From contig OY720097.1 of the NCBI GenBank assembly GCA_963082875.1, positions 2,728,001 through 2,792,000 of the forward strand: DNA of 64,000 nt, given 5' to 3'. Made by a program: the position numbers and the translations under genes. Below are positions 35,333 through 48,000 of the stretch, one piece after another. Origin of the DNA: Corella eumyota. Lineage: Eukaryota; Chordata; Ascidiacea; Phlebobranchia; Corellidae. The notes beneath the pieces are model-generated. The model was given only the letters and a program-made list of their open reading frames with translations, was not told where the DNA came from and made no database searches. How positions within the stretch are numbered: the first letter of the stretch is position 1; the number at the start of each line of letters is the position of its first letter.

Positions 35333-38300
35333 ATGGGGCACAAAAATGCAAAACCATCCAAAGGTGAAGCAAGCTACGATATTTTTGTTCAGGTAATTTT
35401 ATTAAACTTAATTTAGTAAAGTTCTCATATTTTAAAACAAGTTTAAATATTTGTTACAATGTTTAATATACTCTTTCTTATTAGCTAGCCCATGCTATCA
35501 ACAAATTAACTCTTTAAGTATGTCCATAGACATCAGAAGTTCAGTTATCTGCCGAAACATTAAACTCCATTTACATACAATTGGTTGGTGAACATACAAG
35601 TACAGAATATGTCAAACTAGAGACACAATTGTTTGACAAAACTGATGAATGTACAATAGTTACCAAAGACATTGGACCACCAGTATTGTTAAACTTAGGT
35701 AAAGTTTGCTGGGAGATAAACGTAGAGTCGTAACCACACTAAAAATTATGTTTTTTAGAGCTAAGAAAGTTTCTATTTAAAGACGAATGGTATCCAGATT
35801 ATGTTACAATAACTTACAATAGTGAAGTGTTTACGTTTCCCATTTATGATTGGGTTTCTGACAAGATAACTGTCGAACGTGGTCAAGGTAAGATCTTTGT
35901 GAAATTTCTAGTTAAGTCGAAGAAATAATTTAATTTGCAGGGTTTTGTTTTTTAAATTTTATTGATATTTTTTTCAACCTGCACATAGATATGCGACCTT
36001 TATTATTAAAATTGATATAAGTGGTACTCGAGATGTCGGAGTTTCAAATTGCAATTCGTATGAAAAAATGCAAAAATGCATTTACTACTTCTACAGAAAT
36101 TTCATGAAATGAACGTGAAATTCAATACACATTATTCTGTTCTAGTTTGTTTGCCCCAAAATGTTACCAACAACGCCATTACAACTGCCAGAGAAAAAGA
36201 AATCGCAAAGAATCGAGAAATATTTACCTGGGAACCTAAATCTAAAATGTTTCCTAAGAACCCGAGATATGGGTCCCATATTCCTGACATGTTTGCTCGA
36301 ACTGCATCAAGAGATAAGGATTTCAAATATATAGCCCTGAGAATTGTTTTTGCTAAAGTTCTTGAGAGTTTTGAGAGTAAGTCAAAGCGATTAATTTTAA
36401 GTTGCGTAACACAATAAAATAAAGATAAAATATACAACAACTTTGTAATAAATGATATTTTAGTATTTGAACAAGAGAGCATTTAAGTTGACTTAAACAA
36501 CATTTTTTCATCTAGATATCAACAATCCACTTGATGAGTTTTCAGACTACGATAACTTGTATCAACATTACGAAGCAGAAAATCATAGAATTACACCAAA
36601 TTTTATCAAAAAGTAAAAAAATTTAAATTACATTTCCAGCAAAACAGTATTAATAAAAGTATAATGTTAAATACATCATTTAGCAATGAAAGACTAACAA
36701 ACTGCCTTTTAAAGAGTCAATATTTATTAAATCTATATTAACATTTTTGAAAACGGTTTTAATACATAACATTAAACTCTTCTTTTAAGCTTTTTGTGTT
36801 ATAAATAAATTTACATTTAGTTGGCAAACTGATGTAGTCATGGGTCGCCAAGTTCTTACTGGGATTGCTCAAATTGCGTTTTCTCAATGTCGGGAAATAC
36901 CCAGTTACTTTGACGTCACTTCTGATGACGTAAAGAGTAGTTTGGATGGAAAGTGTATTGATGATGAGTTAAAAGTATTTAAAAATTTTATTGTTCTAAA
37001 TATAACCTAATTAATTGACCAACCCAAAGCATTAGAAAGTAATACGAATTTAAATTTAAAATAAGTTAAAGTGTGTAAATGATTTAAAACATTTTAAAGT
37101 TATTTGTCTTTTATTTAAGGCCGGCAAACTTTACATTTGCGATTTTTACGAGTTACTTAAAGACTTGCCGAGATTGAATGATCATAAATGTGCCAATGCA
37201 GTTGCTTTATTTTACATAAATAACAAAGAGGATTTTGTCCCCATTGCAATCCAGTTGGTTCCTGGTGATAGAGATTATTTGTTTACCCCAAACGACTCAG
37301 AATATGATTGGCTGTTGGCTAAAATGCATTTCAGATGCGCTTTAACAATGGTACATGAGGTAATAAGGATTGGTCTTTTTACATAAAAAATTAAACAATT
37401 TTAAACATGTAAAATTTAAAAGCAATTTTAGACATTATGTAACGTTGTTATATTTTTATTAGTGGCATTCACATTACGTTGCAACACACGCTATTTGCGA
37501 GCCTTTCGCGATTTCCCTGTTTCGGTGCTTTCCCCGTTCGCACACCGTTTACAAGTTATTAAGACCCCATCTACGAACTATTCCTATAATAAATGACGAT
37601 GGTAGAAAGGTTCTTTTTGACGAGGAATTCATTGAAACATTCATGGCTCTTGGTACTTAACATTTAATACAGTTATTTTATTTTAAAAGTTTAAATTATC
37701 CCTTAATTCATTATATTTACTTATTTGTGTTGTTTGAAATTTATAAATTTTTTAGGGCCAATGGGCATAGGTGGCAAAGTGTTCGATAGATTAAATATAG
37801 AAGATATGGTTTTGCCAAAATTATTAAAGAAGTTAGGTTTGTAGTCTAAATGTATGAATTTAAAATTCTAAGTTATTTGTAAATAAATTTTGTGTTAAAG
37901 TTGCATCTTTTTTGTTTTATCATTATCTCAATAGTTTTATACTTATATATTAACCGGACATTATATCAAATTTTAATTTTTTGTTGTTTTTAATAGGAAC
38001 TGACAGCCCAAACCTTAAGAAATATTACTACAGAGAAGATAGTTTAAAGATTTGGAACGCCATCGAAAAATATGTTGCCGGAACACTTCAACTATATTAC
38101 CAGTCTGATAAGGTGAACCATGGTTTATTAAATACTTTTATTTATTAAAAGTCATAATAACATTTTAATAAAAACTAAACAATAATTTTTTTCTTTAGTG
38201 TGTTGAAGACGATTTTGAACTACAAGGTTGGTGCCGCGAGATGGCGCAAGAGGGTTTAGGTTGGGAAGACGGAAACTTTAGAGGAATGCCTGAAAATCTC

Positions 38301-39133
38301 AGTTCACTTAATAGACTGGTAAAATAAAAGTTTAAAATTTACAAAACCAATATTTCTGTAATGTTTTTTTTTTATTTTAACTACAATAAAAATAATACTT
38401 TCATTTTTGAATTATTTTTACTAGTTTATAAACTGCTACAGTTCCTTCTTTAGATTGAGATTTGTACTTCAGTGATATTTACAAGTTCGGCACAGCATTC
38501 TTCAGTTAATTTTGGACAACTAGACACCTACAAATTTGCACCAAATAGTCCAGCTTTAATGCGGGAGGCTCCGCATAAAAGAGGGGAAGTAAGTCCTAAT
38601 TGTTTTATTTGTTTTTTTAAAACTCGAAAAAAACAACAAATATTTTTTTGTTGTTTTACCTATAGTAAAAGGCTATACATAAAAATTTAAAAAGACAATT
38701 ATATCATGCTAAAATTTTTATAAGTGTGCTTTGCAGTTGGTTTAGTTTGATAGAATAATGGATTTGTTTAAATAGGCTACCAAGGATCTGATTTTTAAAT
38801 CGTTGCCGGATTTCAACCAGACTACTAGATTTATAGCAGCAAGCGCAACCTTGTCATTTACTGCTAAAGATGAGGTAAATATATTAAAAGTTTTTTTTTA
38901 CACTTAAAAAGCAATTATAATTGTTAAAAGAAATAATGGCTATTTTTCTGCAGATATTTTTGGGGCAATTTCCGGATCAGTTTTTCGTCGACGATGGAGC
39001 TTTAAAATGTCAAAAAGAATTGTTGGAGGATCTTTGTCAAATTAATAATGAAATTGTAGAACGAAACAAAAATTTAGAAGTTCCATACATTTACCTCTTG
39101 CCAAACGGCATTCCGAACAGTATTGCTATTTGA
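35333..39133 (+). CDS. lipoxygenase (animal type, PLAT + catalytic domain), predicted R-stereospecific
   Basis: Oxygenates polyunsaturated fatty acids such as arachidonate to hydroperoxides. Fourteen exons encode 666 aa, the usual animal length: 35333-35392, 35530-35698, 35759-35887, 36146-36376, 36516-36612, 36821-36974, 37120-37359, 37463-37652, 37756-37836, 37997-38112, 38199-38318, 38454-38588, 38776-38874, 38954-39133. All phases agree. Residues ~14-118 form the PLAT/C2-like beta barrel for membrane and calcium binding; the rest is the helical catalytic domain. Iron ligands align with human 5-LOX: His364 and His369 (WHSHYVATHAICEP), His544 and Asn548 (AQHSSVNFGQ), and the C-terminal Ile666 (IPNSIAI). 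The residue aligned with the Coffa site is Gly407 (IINDDGR), typical of R-lipoxygenases, whereas S enzymes have Ala. Exon 4 has a possible earlier acceptor at 36096, but only 36146 keeps the phase. A candidate AATAAA is at 39306. Which ALOX subfamily it belongs to is not decided here. Confidence 0.93.
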
Positions 39134-39769
39134 AACTCATGTTTTTGTAAATTGTGTTATGTTAATCGTAATCAAGCCTGTTGTATTTTATAAATTAACA
39201 AAAATAGTTTATTTTAAATTGCTTAGTAACAAACATTATTTGTTCCTAATGTTTTTAAAGTATTTTTTTCTTTAAAATATTAATCCACAAAAAGAAAATT
39301 AAAACAATAAAAATCATATAAAAACTATAACTCTAAGGTCACGTGGTAAATAAAATAAAAACAAACGGTCAAGGTTTCTGAAACGTCACGTTTATTCCGT
39401 TATTATATAACAACTTAGTTCTTAAAACTGATAAAATTGTACTAGATTAATAGTCAAGTCTTTCATTGACCGCTATGAAATCAAGTAACTGGATAATTAC
39501 AGGTATTTTTGTTGCCCTTAAGCATTATACATTCTATTTAATATGATAAGCTGTCTGTTTCTTAGGAGTGGCAATTGCCAAATAAATATCACAATTCAAC
39601 AAGCTCTTTTTTTATGAACTTACAAAAAAACTAAATTTTGCAATATTGTTAAAAATTGTAGTTTATCAGCTAATTTAATTTTTTTGATTTGTTGTTAATG
39701 TTTAAGATAATAAAGGTCAAGAGGTATTTTTGGTTTCTGACTGTTTGTTATATAACTGGCCTGCAGTGT
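39134..39769. other. intergenic between lipoxygenase and RWD/RING gene
   Basis: AT-rich 3' flank of the lipoxygenase. AATAAA occurs at 39306-39311. No coding segment seen. Confidence 0.5.
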
Positions 39770-40015
39770 CTGAGTGTGGTGTAGTGGTAAGAACACTTGC
39801 TACATAAAATGAGGTTGTGGGTTTAATTCCTACTGCTCTAATGCTGTAGCACCCTTGAGTAAAGCGCTTTAACAGTATGACAAAAAAATAATAATTTGAC
39901 ACCTTCTTGCTGTTGTGACAAATCAGCAAAGTTCTGGCATTGGCTTAATTTCAAATTTATTCTGACTCTTTTATGTCTGTATAAAATGGTATATGAATAT
40001 CCTTCAAACTGCTAT
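39770..40015 (+). mobile_element. tRNA-derived SINE, diverged copy
   Basis: Starts with the family head gtgtggtgtagtggtaagaa (pol III A-box-like), has the B-box region gtgggtttaattcc near 39816, and ends with tatccttcaaactgc, matching the family body. The middle is deleted and diverged. It lies just upstream of the gene at 40061. Confidence 0.75.
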
Positions 40016-40060
40016 TCAAATTTTTATAGCAGGTTAATATAGGTCAAATCTGTAAGAAGA

Positions 40061-41068
40061 ATGAGTTTGGAGAATTCTAATAAAATCATTGAAGAGGAAC
40101 TTCAAGAAATCAAGCAAAAGTTGGTGAAGAATATTAAAGACTGTGAATTGTTCGCATGTCATCGGAACTTAGTTTCTGTTCATATTATTAAAACTAAGTA
40201 CAGAGATATAACAGTTTGTATTCAATTTCCCGAAGACTACCCCAACAAATGTTTACTAATTGAGTTAAAAAGTAAAGTGTTTACGCCGGCTCTTTTAAAC
40301 CATATTAACGAAATCTGTGATACAGAATTAAAGAAATATGCCGGTTTAAAACAAATAACGATTCTTGTCAAATTTTTGCGCAAATTCATTGACGAGAATC
40401 CATTGTTACCGTGCCGTGATGAATTAACATTTACGAAAAAAAACATGCTAACTGATGACAATGATTTATTGAAAATGAAATCAAAACTAGGGGTGGTAAC
40501 TGTGTTAGCAACAAAATTAAACTATTTTCTTAAATTTACAGTGAAAGTTAACGATAACTACCCTATAGAAAGAATTGAGCTTAATATTGAAGACCATAAT
40601 TTTCCAACGGTGATGGCATATTACTTTATATCTCAAGCTAGAGAAATGTGTAGACAAGCTGTTGAACCGCCATTAAAAAAATCCAAAAATCAACCAGAGT
40701 TTAAACCTAGCTTGCATGTTAAAAAAGCGATGGAATTTTTGGTAGGCACTTGTGCGAAGCGTTACCCCACCGAAAATTGCTATTTATGTGAAAAAAATGT
40801 TTTACCAACTAACCCAGAAGAGGTAATAAAAGACCCAAAACACGATTTATATGCCGAGAGAATTTATTGTGGACATGTTTATCATCATGGATGTTTAGAT
40901 AAATTTATGAAAACTCCACCCTTCGGAGAGGGCAAAAAATGCCACACTTGTGGACAGAGAATATTCCACGATAAATGGAACATTTCACCAAAATTGGCAG
41001 AAGAAAGGTGGGCGCATAAAGAAGCAAGACAACGGGAGTTAGATGAAGTAATTGAATTTTTATCATAA
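40061..41068 (+). CDS. RWD / RING-H2-like protein, probable E3 ubiquitin ligase
   Basis: Single-exon gene of 335 aa. Residues ~5-115 look like an RWD domain (IQFPEDYPNKCLLIELKS), and ~135-200 may be a second, degenerate RWD copy (VNDNYPIERIELNIED). The C-terminus (~235-310) holds a zinc-binding RING-like set: CYLCEK, then IYCGHVYHHGCLDKF, then CHTCGQRI. A conserved-looking basic helical tail follows (KWNISPKLAEERWAHKEARQ). RWD plus RING is typical of ubiquitin ligases that recruit E2 enzymes, so ligase activity is inferred, not shown. An AG at 40031-40032 after a T-run, 29 nt before the ATG, could be a trans-splice acceptor. AATAAA lies at 41349-41354. In a neighbourhood of many-exon genes the absence of introns stands out and may mean retroposition. 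Confidence 0.88.
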   Translation: MSLENSNKIIEEELQEIKQKLVKNIKDCELFACHRNLVSVHIIKTKYRDITVCIQFPEDYPNKCLLIELKSKVFTPALLNHINEICDTELKKYAGLKQITILVKFLRKFIDENPLLPCRDELTFTKKNMLTDDNDLLKMKSKLGVVTVLATKLNYFLKFTVKVNDNYPIERIELNIEDHNFPTVMAYYFISQAREMCRQAVEPPLKKSKNQPEFKPSLHVKKAMEFLVGTCAKRYPTENCYLCEKNVLPTNPEEVIKDPKHDLYAERIYCGHVYHHGCLDKFMKTPPFGEGKKCHTCGQRIFHDKWNISPKLAEERWAHKEARQRELDEVIEFLS

Positions 41069-41588
41069 TTTATGCCGATATTTATATATTACTGTGTTTT
41101 AGGCAATTTATTGGGTTACTTATTTTTATTGGTTGATTTTTTAATAATTATGTGTCCTAAAAATTGTTAAATTTGATTTATTTAACTTATTTTCCCCTTT
41201 TTTTAGAATCTTTATTCAATTTTTTTTTATAATTTTTTTGATTATGTTAATTGTTGAATATTTAAAAAAATTTATTAATTGTGTTAAATTTTAATATATT
41301 GTTTCTTATGTTACTGTATTAAAAGTATAAACTTTACGAAAAAACATAAATAAAATTTACAATGACAGCTAATTTACTAAAATAACTTAACAAACAAATC
41401 TATTTTTCTTCTTTTTAGCAGCTCACAAATTATTTAAAAAAGATGCCAACCTAAATTTAAATTAGTAATTACAAAAATATAAATTTTATTCTAAATGCAA
41501 TTAAAATAGAACAAGGTGAGTGTTATACAGTTATTTGTTACTTTATGTTTTTTAAGCTAACAAATTTACCTTGGTTTTGTGTTGATAT
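41069..41588. other. convergent 3' intergenic gap
   Basis: Separates the RWD/RING gene (+) from the peptide-precursor gene (-). It holds polyadenylation signals for both: AATAAA at 41349-41354 (+) and TTTATT at 41485-41490, which is AATAAA on the minus strand. Otherwise AT-rich with no gene. Confidence 0.6.
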
Positions 41589-43777
41589 TTATTCAATATT
41601 TTCCAATTCGGGCCAATCTTCTGACTGGTTTGTTTGTAAACTTTTTAAATATCGGTATCTAAAAAAATAATTGGTATTTACCTTTTCAAACATTAACTAT
41701 AACATTTTTAAAACACCTGATAACATTTAATTTTATTATCGTTAGTGTTAACTTAAAAAATATAATTAGGTCTAGTTTTTAAATTATACTTTTTATCGTT
41801 TCAAGAAAAAGATTACACAACCCGATAAAAACTAATCACTAGTAAAATCAATCTAATACTGCCCTTAACTTGATCGTTTATTTTACGCTAAACTAAATTG
41901 AGTTGTTTTCAGGTTGTGAAGTCGGTTCCTTCACATCATATTAAATAAAAAAACAAACTTACATATTTTCAACTTGACTGTTGTCTTGCCGCTTTTTTCC
42001 ACTGGTACTTCGAGAAAAGCTGAAAAAAAAATGTTACCTTTATTTGGCTTATCTATAAATTGTCAGTAAATTAATTAACGATATTAAGTTCTTTTAATTT
42101 TATAATAAAAAATTGAATATGTTAAAACAAAATTCACTTGTTATAACTACTTGAGGTTTTTTGTTTGATTCCCACTGCTTTCATGCTACAGCGCCCTTGA
42201 ATAAGGTGCTATAAACTCGGCCGATCCAGAGCACTTGTCGACAAATTAATTATCAAAAAATGTGAATATTAGATATTTATGATACCAAATTGTCATATCG
42301 AGACTGGGTCGGGGAAACAAATGTTACTCTATGTTAAGGTCGTGAAGTCATGTCTTTTTATATTATGAATAAATAAATGCAAAACAAAAATTGAAAAGCT
42401 TTACATACCCGCTTGGGTTAAGCATTTGTTGAATTAAATTTTCCCGTAGTTTGTAAATCTGATATTGTTTGTAACGTCCGATAAAATTGCCCACACTGCT
42501 CTCCACGTATCGTTTCATGGTTATTCTGGGATCGCTGATTGGATTTTTATAGAGTCTGGAAACAGCAGATTTTTAATTAATTTTTAAGGGTATTACATTT
42601 TAGCCAACTGTTTTTAAATTGACTTTCATCTTTATATATAGGTTTAATATTAGAAATATAAACCAGTTGAATGGTCAGTACCAGCTGGCTAGTTAATAAA
42701 AAATGTTACTAATAAAACTAATTTGCAACATAAGATTAATTTATTTTGATTGATTTTAATAAAAAATCTTTGATTTAAAAGAAGGCGCATATTTTATTTC
42801 GCTTCAAAGCAGTTGTAACATCAACTTTTTAGCGATGTTTCTACTAACTTAGGCTACTTACAATATAATAACTTTTGACTGTTTGACACTACTTTCTTAA
42901 GCAGCTAAGTTTCTATTATATAATCCCAACTGCTTTCATGCTGAAGCGCTTTTCAGTAAGGCTTGCTGAGCCACCATTTAATCAGCAGCGTAATTATCGG
43001 ACGGTTATAATCAATATAAAATCTCAAACTGCCAAAGATAACTCGAGACTGGGCCGGAGTAACTGATGTTATGTTTAGGTCGCGCATTTGACCTTCCCAC
43101 ATCGAGGATAAATATATAAACGAACAAAAAAATCACAAATAGCACCATGCTTTAATTATTCTAAACGTAGCCTATCAACCTCAAACTTAACTTTTTTAGT
43201 ATTTATAAAAAAATAACTTACTGATACGATTTGTAAGTATTATCACTGGAGAGAATCTTGTCAAGAAGTTTATTTTCCATTCCAGCATTTAAGTAATCGT
43301 CTTCAACGATTTCTTGGTTACCAGTATATTGTGCATTGTTGATATCCAATTCCTTGTTTAAACCGTTTCTATCGCCGTATAACATTATTCTAAACATTGT
43401 GATTGTAATTTTATAAATAATTTTTTTTTTAAGTGTTTAAGAGAACGTTTTTTAGTCTGTGTTAAATCTACTAAAATGACTAATTATATAAATGTGCTCA
43501 AATAAATAACTTTATATTTATTATTCGAATAAAATAAGTAAAAAAAAACTAATTAAAATTATTTTTTGTTAATTGATATTGCGTTATCATAAAATCACAT
43601 TGTTTGTCTAAACAGTTTAAATTATAACTAAATTTTTAATTCGTCAAATTACCTTTCTTGATTTTGTATTTGATAGGCAGTTGTTGAATAAGCCATCGAT
43701 AAAATAAAAATGCAAAAAAACAACATTTTTGTTAAATAAAAACTAGTCTTTGTATCCATAATGGAGATTTTCATCAT
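41589..43777 (-). CDS. secreted 188-aa precursor, candidate amidated peptide hormone
   Basis: Five exons on the minus strand: 43777-43653, 43389-43222, 42555-42409, 42019-41963, 41658-41589. All GT-AG introns are phase 2, which suggests a serially built gene. A hydrophobic N-terminus (MLFFCIFILSMAYSTTA, residues 18-34) is a signal peptide. After it there are no cysteines. A dibasic KR at residues 112-113 and a GKKR at 154-157 bracket a 40-residue segment that starts YVESSVGN, has a helical, charged core (YKLRENLIQQML) and ends FSRSTS, with Gly154 positioned to donate a C-terminal amide. This is the layout of a neuropeptide precursor. The 40-residue amidated size recalls CRF/secretin-type ligands, but I see no convincing sequence match. 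The acidic C-terminal tail (EDWPELENIE) would be a spacer or second peptide. A non-hormonal secreted protein remains possible. Confidence 0.72.
41911..41956 (+). mobile_element. SINE 3'-end fragment
   Basis: The string ggttgtgaagtcggttcctt followed by cacatc and an AT/A-rich tail resembles the 3' end of the local SINE family (gtcgtgaagtcgaccttcccacatc). It lies within an intron of the peptide gene. Short, so tentative. Confidence 0.4.
42138..42385 (+). mobile_element. 5'-truncated SINE in an intron of the peptide gene
   Basis: Retains gattcccactgctttcatgc, gcgcccttgaataaggtgct, a diverged middle, then gagactgggtcgggg and tgttactctatgtt, with an A-rich end. The A-box head is missing or diverged. 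Confidence 0.75.
42895..43131 (+). mobile_element. SINE, diverged head, in an intron of the peptide gene
   Basis: Recognisable from aatcccaactgctttcatgc through atcagcagcgtaattatcgg and gagactgggccggagtaact to ccttcccacatcgaggataa, ending in an A-rich tail at about 43131. The tRNA-like head is poorly preserved. Confidence 0.8.
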
Positions 43778-45097
43778 TCTAAAAAGTTTAATTACCTTAA
43801 AATTTGAATGTCTAAGCCTGAAAATTTTGTATAATAATATTGTATGTCGGGTTGTTGAATTATTTTATATGCTTAATTATGCGCCAGGTGAAGTAAATCG
43901 ATATGTCAAATCATTTATTAGAAAATGAAAAAAAATACGATAATCATTTTTAAATTCCTTTTTTTAAATACAGATCGGTTATAGAGCAAACATAATTAAC
44001 AACTCAATAATACGTGATGTAGGGAAGGTATTTATTATAATTCTATTGAAAATAATCAATTGTGCTATGAGGGCAAATAGAGTTATACGCTTTAGTAAAT
44101 TACTACGTTAGTTAATCATAAAAACGATTATTACATAACACGACAGGTAATAGTAATTCGACTTAATCATTTTACATTTTGATCTATTTTTGCGGTCACC
44201 TTATCATATTTTTGAGGAAATCAAATATAGAAGATTAAAATAACGTCTGCTAATCGGTGTCAATTTATAACAACAGGTCAAATAACTCTTGGTCTTTTTG
44301 TGATGTATATTTACATACCAAACACAGAAGGATTATGTGTCCAACAGACCTCTGCCAGAAGGACATTTATTTAGACTTGCAAATACACATGATTAATTAA
44401 CACGTAATCGAATAATTTTAAAATAACAAGCACGTAAGATTTTATTGTTAATTTGCAGGTTTGTTATATAACTGAAGACAAATCATTTAAATACCATACA
44501 AATTTTTCTTTTAAAATCTAATATATCCATAATTATCTCAATTTTTCAAACAACACCTAAGTAGAATATATATTTAACAACAAAAACTATAAACAGACAA
44601 AAACATCTTGACTTTACTTGTTTAATTTTGAAGTATTTACAACCTGACCATGTGGCCAAGTCGACACGCTTTTTTTAAACTTTGTGTTTACCTTAAATAT
44701 AAGAAAGATACAAATGTGATATAAACCAAAACATTGTAGCATACAGAAACCTTTTTTCCTTGTAAATGAAATCAAGCAGGCTTGTAAATAGGTAAATTGA
44801 ATAGCTTAAGCACAATAGTTGTATTGAGATACTCGGCATTTAAACTGATCGGATTTCATAAGTTGTGGCCCGTCAGGAAATTTAGTTCAACTTTGGAAAG
44901 GTTATACGTCTACAGAGGTGGCTAGCAAAAGCTGCTTTATCGCTAAGGCCAAGTAATGTAACGGATTAAAAAGTTTGATACATTTTTTAGTCTTTTAATA
45001 CAGAAGAAATATATCAGAAAGAGAACATACTGGTAAATGCAAAAATTTTTTTAAGATTTTTTTTGTAGATCCCTAGTAAAATAAAACAATTTAAAAA
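43778..45097. promoter_or_regulatory. divergent intergenic region (peptide gene / death-domain gene)
   Basis: 1.3 kb between start codons of opposite strands, so it presumably holds both promoters. AT-rich, no coding segment. The segment ttttttttgtag ending at 45068, 30 nt before the ATG at 45098, is a candidate (trans-)splice acceptor. Confidence 0.45.
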
Positions 45098-48000
45098 ATG
45101 GAAGAAGAGTTCATGCTTATGAACGGTATGTTACAATATTTTAATATTTACATTGTTTTATAAAGGTTGTGTCCTAGCTATCATATCGAGTTTCTATTAA
45201 CGCAGTTGCAAAACGAATGCTCAATTTGATGGATTAGTTTGAAATGTTAATTTAATTCACCATCAATCAATTAATAATTGGAAAAAAATAATTTTTGCTT
45301 ACGCCTAATTAAATAAGGCTTTGCCAATTTAAAACCCTTTGTATATATTTAAAATCGAAAATTAATAACAATCTGATTCTTTAAATTGTAAACTGTGGTT
45401 GAAAAAGGAATAATTAGGTTTTACAAATCAACCATTGGTATAATAACATTGATAATTTCAGGAAAATTATAACGTTTGAAACTTACAAGTAAATAAATTG
45501 CTTTGTTTTATTAGACACACTAGACGTGGAGGAATTTTTATGTGATGTGTCGATGCACTTAAGAAGAAGAGATTTGAGAATGCTTTTAAGATATATTGGA
45601 ATGTCAAAAAAAGACATCGAAGCAACGTTATATGAAAACAGGTACAACGATATTTAAGTCGGTTCTGATCCAAGTAAATTTAATCAAGTATTTAATATGC
45701 AAGTTTTAAAATTTTTAAGTACACTAACTTTTTATATAGTCATACATATCAAACTTAATTTTATAATAAACCTCTTAACTTTAATGAAATAACATAAGTG
45801 TTATAATACTAAACCAGTTTATTAAAACATATATTTACCTAAATTGTTATCTACTTTCAGTTTGTTTATTTTTCTTATGTTAACATAAATTATTATTATT
45901 TGCTATTTGATTTAACAGTTCCAAGACTGGAACTGAACGAGGACTGCTGACGTCACAAGGCACCATTGTCGAGGGGAGTTCTAGTATTAGTTTTATGGAA
46001 CAACGAAGAAAGGCGATGCATATTTGGTGGCAATATTCAACTCATGCAAAAAATCAAATTACCCCAACCGAGTTCAAGGTGAAATTTAGAATTTTTTTTA
46101 TTTTAATTTTTAATAAAATTTTAAAGTTAGAATTTCAAAATTTTTTATTTAATTTTTTTTTTTTTTGGGATTTGATCTTTATTATATACTCTATAAATTT
46201 AAATGTTAATCCTATAAATTTAATCTTTATCATATTCTCTAATAATTTAATTCTTAATCCTATAAATTTAATCGTTTGTAAATTGTGCATATTTAAAAAT
46301 TATATATATATAATTAATATATACTATAAACAAAAATTAGTTTGTTCAAGTTTTTTTTTTATTTTTAGCCTGAAGAGGATAAAACTTGCGAACTTCCTCA
46401 AATATCAGAAGAAAATCAATTTATTGAAGTGAAACCGAATTCAATGTCACCAACTAAGTTTCCTTCCATTTCACCCAATATTCCAATCTCTAAATTATCA
46501 AAAATAAACGGTATTTGAACCTCATCTCTTATAACGTTAACGTATATATGAACCGACAGCGTGGTGTAGTTGTAAGAACACTTGCTACACAACACATAAG
46601 GTCGTGGGTTCAATCCCCACTGATCTTATGCTGTAACGACCTTGAGTAAGGCAATATAAACGGTACGAACTCCTGCTGAGCCAGCACTCCATCAGCAACA
46701 TAACTATTGGGCAATTATAGTCTCTATAATATTCCAAACTGCCACATGCAACTCAAGGCTGGGTCGGAGTAACTAATGTTACTCTATGTTTAAGTCGCGC
46801 ATTCGACTTTCCCACATCAAGGATAAAAATATATACAAAAAAAAATTTTAAAGTCTTTGTATTACACTAATTGTTTTTTACTATTACTTGCTAATAGATA
46901 ATCAGAAGTTAAATGCCGATGACGTTGCAAATTCAACAGAACGACTAAATATCCCTGTTTTGCAACTCCCAATGATGGAGGTAAAACAACAAATTAAAAC
47001 ATTTTAAATAAATTGAATATTTATTTTGTTAAAGTAAAGTAAAAATACGATAGTTATTGAGAAGAAAAAGTTTTGTTGTGCATTGCTTTCGCCTCTCTTA
47101 CTGAAGTTTTTATAATGTAGTTTGACATATACAGACCTACTCCAACATTGACTGTTACAGTTGCTTGCATATAAGAAAGCTTGGAGGACGATATATACAT
47201 ACATGAATGTCTGTGAATTTACTACGAGCAAATGTTAATTAAGAGATGCGACCATATTACGAAAACCAAAATCTCGCTATCCAGTTTACAATAACGATAC
47301 AAACAAGTGTAAAATGTTTATTTATCTACCTTACTTGCTGTTTTTAGGCTGAATCTACCAGCACGAACAGATCTCAGCCGAAACAGTCTTCAACATACGA
47401 TGACGTCACAGATAAGCTTACAATCGATCAAGCTCAACAAACTGATCTGATTGGAGGAATATCACCTGACCAGGTTGCAATATATGGAAGTAATGTTACT
47501 CTAGAGGTAAAAGTAGATTTTTTTAAAATTGCATTTTTTTTAAATAAGTTAACTAACATAAAACAAAATAGCTTGTTGTGTTTTGTAAATGCATTTTGTT
47601 TTATACGTTTAAGCAACAAATAATTGCTTGAAAATTGTACAAGATGTATGTTTAAAATTGACTTAGTTGTGGTTTTTAAAACAGTTTAACTCCATTTTTT
47701 AAGGCTTTTTTTTACATTGATGATTGATTACTACACTAATTCTTATTTTCTATTACATTATTTTAGGGATTATTGCGTAAATTATGGCGTTGTTTACATT
47801 CATGTGGTTTGAACAAAGTAGTTGATCAACTTCAACAGAGATGGATGATAAGAGTAGACGTCAACCAAGGTGATTAATATTAGTCTACGTGTACAACCAT
47901 ACGGTCTGGATTATTTAAATCTAGCAGAATATTTTAAACCAAAATCAATTGTGTTTTGACTAATTTTACTGCAATCGATTATAGTGCTGACGGACACTGA

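Noticed and set aside
36076-36145. Upstream part of the open frame before lipoxygenase exon 4
   Set aside because: Using the acceptor at 36096 breaks the phase from exon 3. The acceptor at 36145 restores it and fits the family alignment.
36132-36482. 116-aa antisense frame
   Set aside because: Mirror of lipoxygenase exon 4; no promoter or domain.
45995-46432. 145-aa open frame
   Set aside because: Starts inside exon 3 of the death-domain gene and runs through a T-rich intron; low-complexity Asn/Ile/Phe sequence.
46553-46640. tRNA gene prediction from the A and B boxes
   Set aside because: The same head is repeated in the other full-length copies with a shared non-tRNA body and A-rich tail, so it is a SINE head rather than a tRNA gene.
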